From assembly GCA_023678885.1 (NCBI GenBank), contig CM042975.1, positions 29,739,405 to 29,803,404 on the forward strand: a stretch of DNA of 64,000 nt. The letters run 5' to 3'. The stretch comes from Pogostemon cablin. Lineage: Eukaryota > Streptophyta > Magnoliopsida > Lamiales > Lamiaceae. Shown one piece after another: positions 56,420-64,000 of the stretch; position 1 is the stretch's first letter; every line of letters starts with the position of its first letter. Made by a program: the position numbers and the translations under genes. Under the pieces are notes generated by a model. The model was given only the letters and a program-made list of their open reading frames with translations. It was not told where the DNA came from and searched no databases.

Positions 56420-57818
56420 TCGAAACGGGCCAGCGGGCCGGGTCGGGCGAAAACCCGCCTCAACCCGTCTTTTGGCGGGATTAGGCGGGGCGGGCCCTAG
56501 GCGGGTACGGGCTAGGATTGCTAGGCCCAACCCATTTAAAGGCGGGTGGCGGGTTATGGCGGGTCAACCCGTCTTTTTTTTTTTAACGATGTTATTATAA
56601 TTATCATTACTTAAAAATAAAATATCAAAATGATAGAAGTATGCAAAATTATTATTATTTGAAAATAAAATATCTAAATGATGGACACTCTTACAAAATC
56701 TATAATATCAATTAAATAATTAAAATATAAATATAGATTTTACAAAATGACTCCATGAACAATTAAACATTAACAAATATCATTAATGAAATAACATAAA
56801 GTTTACTAAATTATATACTTTATTAAGAATCTCAAATAAAACAATGTAAGTCTAATTATCCTTAAATAACACAAATTTAATCACAAAAAATGTACTAGTT
56901 CTAAAGGTGAATCACAAAACTCAAAACATAAGTATAAAGTATAGTATTTAAATTAACTTCATATGTTTTATTAATAAAATTTTTTCGATCAAAAAAAATA
57001 CTCCCTCCGTCCCAAATTCAAGTTCACGTTTACTGTAGATACGAAGTTTAAGAAAAGTCACTTTTTAACTTACTTTTGAGGATAATATGATATTTTTGGG
57101 TAATAAATAAATGATAAAGTATGTTATGTGTGTTAAAAGATGACAAATTTGAAATTAAAGTATGTTAGAGGGATATTAGTTTGTTGCTTTTTCCTTTTAT
57201 GGAAGTGTGAAGTTGAATTTGAGACGGACCAAAACGGAAAGTGTGAAGTTGAAGTTGGGACGGAGGGAGTAAGTATAAACTATAAGTATAGTATTCAAAA
57301 CTCATCCATCATAACATCATAATATAAATATTTCAATCTTCATGCTGGTCAATTATTTGATTATATCCTTGTCAATCTTCAAATGATTAGATATCTTAAA
57401 GGTTTATAATTTGCATTTGCTTCTAGTCCATATATATACATTTATATATTAAAATTTCAAAAATTAAAAATAATTCAAAATCAAGCAAAATAGGATTTTA
57501 AATTATTTACATATTTAGGTACAAAATGTTTAAATTCATGTTAAGATTTAATTCATTATTTTAAAAAATATTTAACAAATGAACAACAAATATTTGTAAT
57601 ATTAAACACTTGAATATTCATAAAAAAAAAAAAAATATGGCGGGCCCAAGCGGGCCAACCCGCCCCCATTTGGGTTGAGCCCGCCTAGGCCCGCCCCCAT
57701 TTGGTCCAGCCCGTTTAGGCCCGCCTCCAAACGGGCTGCAAATTCTACGGCCCAACCCACCTATTTTGGAGGCGGGGGTGAGCCGGCACGCGAGCCCAAA
57801 CCCATTTTGACAGCTCTA
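56420..57818. mobile_element. hAT-type element rich in GGCGGG, 8-bp duplication, left end trimmed
   Basis: Flanked by exact 8-bp repeats GATCTCAA (56412-56419 and 57819-57826). The right end is the inverse of TAGAGCTGTCAAAATGGG, a hAT terminus like that of the 48443 element. The left end starts TCGAAACGGGCC and seems to have lost about 8 bases of the terminus. Both subterminal regions repeat GGCGGGCC and CCCGCC words; the 1-kb centre is AT-rich. A Stowaway (57001-57269) is nested inside. Non-coding. Confidence 0.9.
57001..57269. mobile_element. Stowaway MITE nested in the hAT element
   Basis: Perfect termini CTCCCTCCGTCCC and GGGACGGAGGGAG flanked by TA. It is the inverted sibling of the copy at 36372-36644. 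Confidence 0.94.
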
Positions 57819-57894
57819 GATCTCAACATATGATGTTAAATATATCTAGTCCTTTTAAGATTGAACCATTTCTTTATTTTTGCTGGTGTTGGCT

Positions 57895-58160
57895 GGTTGT
57901 GGTTAGTGGGTGGCTATTGAAGGGGTGGTGGTGGCTACTGCGGTGGTGGTAGTGGTGGGAGCTGCACTGGTGGTGGTGTTGGTGGTGGCTGCTGCAGTGC
58001 TGGTGGTGGTCTTGGTGGTTGCTTCTGCTGCACTAGTTGTGGAGGTAGTGCTGGTTGCTGCTGCGGTGGTGGTCGTGGTGGTGCTGGTAGCGGTGGCACT
58101 GGTGGTGGTGGCGGCGGCAGCATTGGTGGTTCAAGCCAGATGGAGGAGGAGGAGAGGATA
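57895..58160. repeat. GGTGGT / GCTGCT degenerate triplet repeat
   Basis: About 260 bp of imperfect GGT, GCT and GGC triplets. It reads as Val/Ala-rich on one strand and Pro-rich on the other (minus 57935-58123, 62 codons). It could be the remains of a proline-rich or extensin-like gene, but there is no signal peptide or motif to support that. Treated as simple-sequence DNA. Confidence 0.75.
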
Positions 58161-58834
58161 GAGATGTCAAAGAGAGCATATTATACATAAGATTGTGAGT
58201 GTAGATTAATTAGTAGTATTTGTTAGTAATTAAAGTTGGCATTAATATAATGATTAGTTATTAAATCTTTGGAAAATCAATTTTTAGGGAAATTGCTTTT
58301 CATTTATCAAATTTAACCTACATTGTTCCATTCAAGAATTTGTCTTAGTATATGATCTGATCTGATGGAATTTAGATTATTTAAGCTTCTTATTTGTCTA
58401 TTTCATAAAATATGAACAATTTAGATAAGAAAAAAAAGAGTCAAACATAATGGTGAATTTCATATTTTATTCCTTTTAAGGATATTTACAATTCTTTCTT
58501 TTTTATCCTTTTCCTTAAACAAACGACTGTAGAGTCGTTTTATTTGTCAATTAATCACTTATTATACATCCTGCAATTTACTTCTTTTCTTTAGTAAAAC
58601 TCAAAATAGTGACTGTGGAGTCGTGGTGGTGGGACAACGGCTGAAATATAACCCGCCATCATCGAATAATAAAATATTCATCATATTCAAATTATGGGAC
58701 CTTAATTTTGTACATATATATTACATGAAATTGACTACTCTTTTGAAGTTTTGCTAGTACCATGTCACATGTGGACCAAACTGATGAATCACGGATCCTG
58801 TCACTCTAAATTTATTGCCCAACCTCGTAAAATA

Positions 58835-59876
58835 GGGTAGTTCTTGCGTGTATCTGAAAGGATGTGAGAGAAGAAATAATCTCAACGTGCTATTGTGATA
58901 GCGTATATTGCCACTATTAATAGTACAAGATTACAACAATAAGATCCGTAAATTAAGGATCATATCAATCTCTATCAATATATACAAGGAAAGAGTATAT
59001 TCTAAAAGAATAGGAAATAAGTCTATGATTTTGTCTTAACACCCCTTCTCAAGCTTTGAGGAGGGTGAAAACGGACACAGAGCTTGGATCGAAGCAACTC
59101 GAAAGATAGACGGGGAAGACTCTTGGTGAAAATATCGGCCAGCTATAGATTAGAGGGAACAAACTGGGTAGTAAGTTTCCCTGAAGAGACTAAATCACGA
59201 ATGAAGTGACAATCAATATCAATATGCTTGGTTCGCTTGTGTGAAACTGGATTTTGACTAAGAAAGACTGCACTATTATTATCACTCAATAAAACAGGTC
59301 GACGAACAATAGAAATTCGGAGTTCATGAAGCAGGTTCGTGAGCTAAACAACCTCAGCAGCAGTATTTGCAAGGGCTCTATATTCGGATTCACAGCTTGA
59401 ACGGGCAACAGTAGGTTGTTTCTTAGCACTCCAAGAAACAAGATTACCCCCAAGAAAAATGGAATAACCATAAGTGGAGCGGCGTGTGTCTACACAGAGA
59501 GTCCAGTCAGCTTTAGAGTAACCGAGGACTGATAAATCAGGATGACGAGTGAAAGAAAGCCCAAGATGAATAGTGCCCATGACATAACGAATAATCAATT
59601 TCACTGCATCAAAATGCTCATCAGTGGGGAAATAAGTCTATGATTTTGTCTTAACAGTATCACGAGAGACTATTTTATACCTTTTAAAATAGATATCACT
59701 TTCGCTATAAAACGTCTATAAAATATTATCACTTTTCATTTATACTATAAATTATTCATGAAATAACATTATCACTTTTTATTAATTTAGTATCACTTTT
59801 TAGTATAATAGTTATAACTTTCTGACCGTCTCACATAAATCCTTACATGAGACGGTCTCACACAAGTCTTTGCCCC
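58835..59876. mobile_element. Family B MITE split by a copia remnant
   Basis: Left part GGGTAGTTCTTGCGTGTATC (58835-58854) and right part from 59657 join into a family B MITE of about 240 bp with TATCACTTT words and the usual right end (GACGGTCTCACACAAGTCTT). The left terminus has drifted. A 9-bp duplication is not evident at this copy. Confidence 0.8.
58855..59656 (-). mobile_element. Ty1-copia deletion derivative with 5-bp duplication
   Basis: Flanked by GTATC at 58850-58854 and 59657-59661. On the minus strand: a 29-bp remnant of the 5' LTR (59628-59656), the end of reverse transcriptase/RNase H, a polypurine tract (GAGAAGGGG), and a 187-bp 3' LTR (58855-59041) starting TGTTAAGACA and ending TTTCA. 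The RNase H part reads GTIHLGLSFTRHPD, LSVLGYSKADWTLCVD, STYGYSIFLGGNLVSWSAKK and SSCESEYRALANTAAEVV. A stop then precedes LTNLLHELRI, and another follows in VPSNL-LADIFTKSLPR. Most of the element is deleted and it is inactive. Confidence 0.92.
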
Positions 59877-60251
59877 AATAATATTGTTATTTTCATTTTA
59901 TACCATGCTAATGTTTAGATTTACATTTACAGTCTTGAAATATTAAATGTTTTACGTGGATTTTATTTGTTAAAAAGATAAATATAAATCATACTTTCAA
60001 ACAAATTAAAATGACCAAATGTACACACTACCTTCTAATGGAGGGAATATAAAATAGAAAGGGTTTATTAAAAAAAATAACACTACAAATTATACTTTTA
60101 TTACAAATTAGTTTTCAATTTCAAAAATTACAAAAAAAAATATTTCTCTTTTAAGCATGAAAGTAATTCTCAATTATGTGAATTAAAATTGGGTTTTTTT
60201 TTTTTTCAGAAATTCAGTGTGTGTTGAAATAATACTTAAAGATATATATTA

Positions 60252-60523
60252 CTCCCTCCATCCTATAAAACTTTTGACAATTTCCTCATCCCATAAAATC
60301 TTTCACACTCCAAAAAAAAGAAATATCACTTTATCTAACAATCTCAAAAATTACTTTAATTTCAAATTTGCCACTCTTTTTTCACACACATCTCATTACT
60401 TTATCATTTTTTATTACTTAAAAACTACAATACCCCCAAAGTCAATAAAATTGGTCAAAAAGTGTAATTTTTCTTAAACAATGTGAAATAGTAAACGTGA
60501 GAAGTATTTTGGGAGGGTGGAAG
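60252..60523. mobile_element. Stowaway-type MITE
   Basis: Ends CTCCCTCCATCCTATAAAAC and the imperfect inverse ending GGGAGGGTGGAAG, flanked by TA. The 86-codon frame at 60217-60477 is chance. Confidence 0.82.
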
Positions 60524-60529
60524 TATATA

Positions 60530-61090
60530 TTTATTTATTTATTTATTTTTTGCAAAAAAAATTAGAGATTAATTTTCCAATAGGTAAATTTTTTTTTTTT
60601 TTCAATTACCCCAATTAAAAATTACTATTGTGTATTTATGTGCTTGACAGCTGAACACATCACTAGTTAAATAACCCCTGTAGTATTGTGTATATTCTTT
60701 TTCTTTCAACTTTTTGCTAATTGATAGTTACCAGAATTTTTCTTTTTTGTTTGACTTGTATTTATTTATTTTAATAATGTAACGATGACCTCTTAATTAT
60801 AGTTAATAATAAAATTTTATGATTGCTTGTAAAATCATGTATCCAAATCTTATTATTTAAATCACTCGTTTTTTCTAAATGTGGGATTCTTTTGACTTCA
60901 TGAAATGATTGAGCATAACTATACAAGATTTCAATTCATTAGGAATCTTATTCTCTAGGGGAAATTTTTTAATTTTTTTTCTAAATTCTAATTAATAAAA
61001 CTATTATGAGTTTGAAAAGGTAGCTTGGAAGCTTCATATACCAACTTACTTATCATGTAGTGTGCCTCCCACTAACTATATTATTAATTC
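60530..61090. other. AT-rich intergenic DNA, nothing recognised
   Basis: No coding frame or element end that I can support. Confidence 0.5.
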
Positions 61091-61094
61091 ATAC

Positions 61095-61465
61095 AGAGTG
61101 TATATTGGGTGCATCCGGGTGCTAGGTGCACCCGGGTGCAAGGGTGGTGCACCCGGGTGCAAGGGTGGTGCACCCGGGTGCAAGGGTGCACCCATATTTA
61201 TATGTCTTTTTATTTTATTTTGTATACATATTATTCTATTTTGTATACGTGTTTTGTAATAATTGTATATTTTTTTCACATTAAGTTTTCATTAAAAAAA
61301 ACTAACATCCATATGTGTATAACTTTTTATTGAATATTATATACAAATTTTCATTAAAAAAATTAACAATTAAATTGTATACATTTTTACTCTTAATTGT
61401 ATATATTTTTGTTTATATTTGTATATGGGTGCACCCTATTTTTAGGTGCACCCGGATGCACACTA
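61095..61465. mobile_element. Candidate small DNA element with GGTGCATCCGGGTGC ends
   Basis: The left side GGGTGCATCCGGGTGC and the right side GGTGCACCCGGATGCAC are inverted repeats about 370 bp apart. Next to the left end is a 21-bp tandem array, GCACCCGGGTGCAAGGGTGG plus T, of about three units (61127-61190), itself palindromic at CACCCGGGTG. The interior is AT-rich and non-coding. No target duplication was identified. Confidence 0.6.
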
Positions 61466-62564
61466 TAAATTTCCATTCATATAATATATTCATCCATTCT
61501 GAAAAAAAGGTTTCTTAATTCTAGATAATTTGTCCATAATTATAACATCTGCAAAATAATCAAACAGTATCCCACTTTTTTATTTGCATTTAAATTTCAA
61601 TAAAATTTAAATATAAATATAAATTCATATGAAAATTGACAATCTCAAAGTAGAACGTAGTACTACTACAGTATGAATCATATTTTATTATAATAATAAT
61701 ATAATAAAATAATTCTATTAATTTAGCTATTAATTAATAGGAAGTTAATTTATGTTGTGTATTAATTTAATTATTAAAGGTGCAGTTGTTAGAATTATCA
61801 ATTAATGATTGATGAGAATATTTTGTACTAGAGTAGACAGGGATGTTAAAGTGGCCGGTCGATGGCTGACTATTTTACCTTAAAAAAACTTACTACTTGA
61901 TAACATTTTAGACTAAGAATGTTATATTTTTCATTTATACAACAAATTAATTAAATAATTTATTATATCAGTAACACTTTTTATTAATTCAATTATTTAT
62001 TACTTCTGGTTCATTTTATACCATTCTTAGACAAACAATTACTATTGTCTACCAAATCTAGATTCTAGAGGGAGTACTACTCCCCTTAATTGTCCATATT
62101 ATCGCCTACTAAGTGAGTTCTAATAAATAAAAACAATTCTAAATTACAAAGAAAAATATAGTGGAGTAATATTACTTTGTGTGTACGTATGGGTCATGGG
62201 CCACACACCCAAATGGATATGCTGAAGATTTCGGCTATCAGGAAATAAGCTTGAACAATTATGTAAAAGCCCTCCTTTCTTTAATGGGCTTAGACGATTA
62301 GAAGCCCATAGTAATAAAGGCCCAATCTCATTGTGAGATGAAGTTCCAAAACTGTATCATTTTAAAATAATATTAGGTATTGATGCGGTATATCACGTAA
62401 TATCACATTTGTCTCAATGTATTCATAATACCTATAATTCGGTATTATTTTGACCCAATATTAATAATACTTTTTTTTTGGTATTGTGTATACCTCCTTA
62501 AGAGATGGGATTCACAATACCACAATTTAATACCTATGTATTAAATATAATTTTACCATTATAC

Positions 62565-63095
62565 CTTTATCCAATAATAATATTAATTAATAATAATAAT
62601 TAATAATAATAACTAATATTAATATTAATATTAATAATAATAAATAATAATACTCCATATTTATAATAATAATTAATAATAAATAATATTAATAATATTA
62701 ATTAAAATTAATAATTAATAATAATATTAATATTAAATAATAATAATTATTATTATTAATAAATAATAATAATAATAATAATAATTAATAATAATAACTA
62801 ATATTAATATTAATAATAATAAATAATAATACTCCATATTTATAATAATAATTAATAATAATATTAATAATAATAAATAATATTAATAATATTAATTAAA
62901 ATTAATAATTAATAATAATATTAATATTAAATAATAATAATAATTATTATTAATAAATAATAATAATAATAATAAATCATAATATTCTTATTAATAATAA
63001 TAATAATAATTATTATTAATAGTAATAATAATAATAAATAAATAATAAATAATGATAATTAAAAATAATAATTAATAATAATAATAATAACAAGG
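62565..63095. repeat. ATT/AAT-rich compound repeat with higher-order duplication
   Basis: About 530 bp made almost only of AAT, ATT and ATTA words. A unit of roughly 200 bp, marked by the rare word ACTCCATATTTATAATAATA (62651 and 62831), occurs twice. Flanking sequence (TAGGTATTGATGCGG near 62373 and CCCATACCTACAAG near 63259) hints that it sits inside a DNA element, without proof. Confidence 0.8.
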
Positions 63096-63459
63096 GGTAA
63101 ATATGTCATTTTACTTATTATTCCATTTGTTAATATTCAATAACAAACCTAAAACAACTAATACCTAGTTATCTATCATCTCATTTTTTTATAATAGCAA
63201 ACAATAATACAATTAATCAATGGTCAAACAAATCTCGATATACACAATCCCTTTATATCCCATACCTACAAGCAAACGACCTCATAATTTAGTATTATTA
63301 TTTCTGTTTATGAGTAATTATTACATTATAGTTTCATAAAATTTTCAATTTAAAAGCCTCTTGTGTTTATGTCAAATTATTAATTTGTGAGACGAGTTAA
63401 AATTTGATTATTATATAGTATAGGTAGAGTATGCTAATGGAAAATTATAATCTATGGCA

Positions 63460-63670
63460 AAAACTTGTATGCCCTGAGGGCACGTCGTGCGCTCACCGTG
63501 CGCCCATATCATTTAATATTAAATTATATATCTTTTAGTACAAAAATGTGTACTCTTTATTTTTTGAAAAAAACTAAAAAATATTTATGAAAAATATATA
63601 CTCTTTAGAATAAAATGATATACCCTTATTAATTAAAGTGTATATCCTGTAGAACAAACTAATGTAACCT
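63460..63670. repeat. Relative of the 31522 repeat family
   Basis: Begins GCAAAAACTTGTATGCCC with GC-rich GTGCGCCC words, then AT-rich sequence with GTGTACTCTTTA, matching the layout of the units at 31522-31740 at lower identity. Confidence 0.6.
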
Positions 63671-64000
63671 CGCCCATACTTGAAGACACAATAGACTAAT
63701 TCGGAGTAATATGGAGTACTATTTAAAGATATATGTTTCTTTATACGAATCAATTTTAGGATATACCTTTATCTATAATAAAAATAATTTAATAATTCAT
63801 CAATCCGTTTTGAGGGTGTACCTTTACAAATGATTCTCTTTAGATTGTTAAAATGAGCAATTAAGTAAAATCAATAATTTATAATTTGTCGCACATCACA
63901 AATTATTTTATTGCATTTTTTTCTGCTAAATATCATTATTAGACAGAATATAAATTAGGGTTTAATTATTTTCTTTTTTGTTACTCGCATTTATGAGGTT
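63671..64000. other. AT-rich end of window, nothing recognised
   Basis: No gene, element terminus or structured motif supported. Confidence 0.5.

Noticed and set aside
57910..58161. Val/Ala-rich frame, and a Pro-rich frame on the opposite strand, as an extensin-like gene
   Set aside because: Explained by GGT/GCT triplet repeats; no signal peptide, Ser-Pro blocks or domain.

Overview
The window is nuclear DNA of a flowering plant. It is AT-rich, its genes have short GT-AG introns, and gene products match angiosperm families exon by exon. A core eudicot is likely, perhaps an asterid, but the sequence alone does not fix the order. No tRNA, rRNA or CRISPR array was seen. Gene models come from reading splice sites and frames by eye.

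Only four intact protein-coding genes are supported. A single-exon BTB/POZ protein gene lies at 1290-2627 (-). Two deubiquitinase genes of unrelated families sit head-to-tail on the minus strand: an eight-exon OTU2-type cysteine protease (11113-13897) and an eleven-exon UBP23-type ubiquitin-specific protease (15410-21985). A single-exon LRR receptor-like kinase of the At2g24230 type is at 53549-56122 (+). From memory, the Arabidopsis relatives of the BTB and kinase genes (At2g24240 and At2g24230) are neighbours, so the window looks like an old gene pair now spread over about 51 kb by insertions.

The rest is mostly transposon-derived. Broken genes are a PnsB5/NDH18-type gene with three frame lesions (32994-34384), a carboxylesterase fragment (40964-41540), a captured polygalacturonase fragment inside a Pack-MULE (36875-37830), a decayed PIF/Harbinger element with both ORFs (22432-26232) and two Ty1-copia remnants (42580-43258 and 58855-59656). 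Non-coding mobile DNA includes three Helitrons, a 1.56 kb solo LTR, four hAT-type elements (three with exact 8-bp target duplications, one with a single mismatch), about a dozen Stowaway MITEs with TA sites, and two related MITE families with termini rich in GTGAGAC and mostly exact 9-bp duplications. Several elements are nested, so relative ages can be read from the sequence.

I found no operon-like or defence-like system. The most informative parts are the Pack-MULE capture, the multiply broken NDH-subunit gene, the paired deubiquitinase genes, and the dated nesting of MITEs, Helitrons and retroelements.
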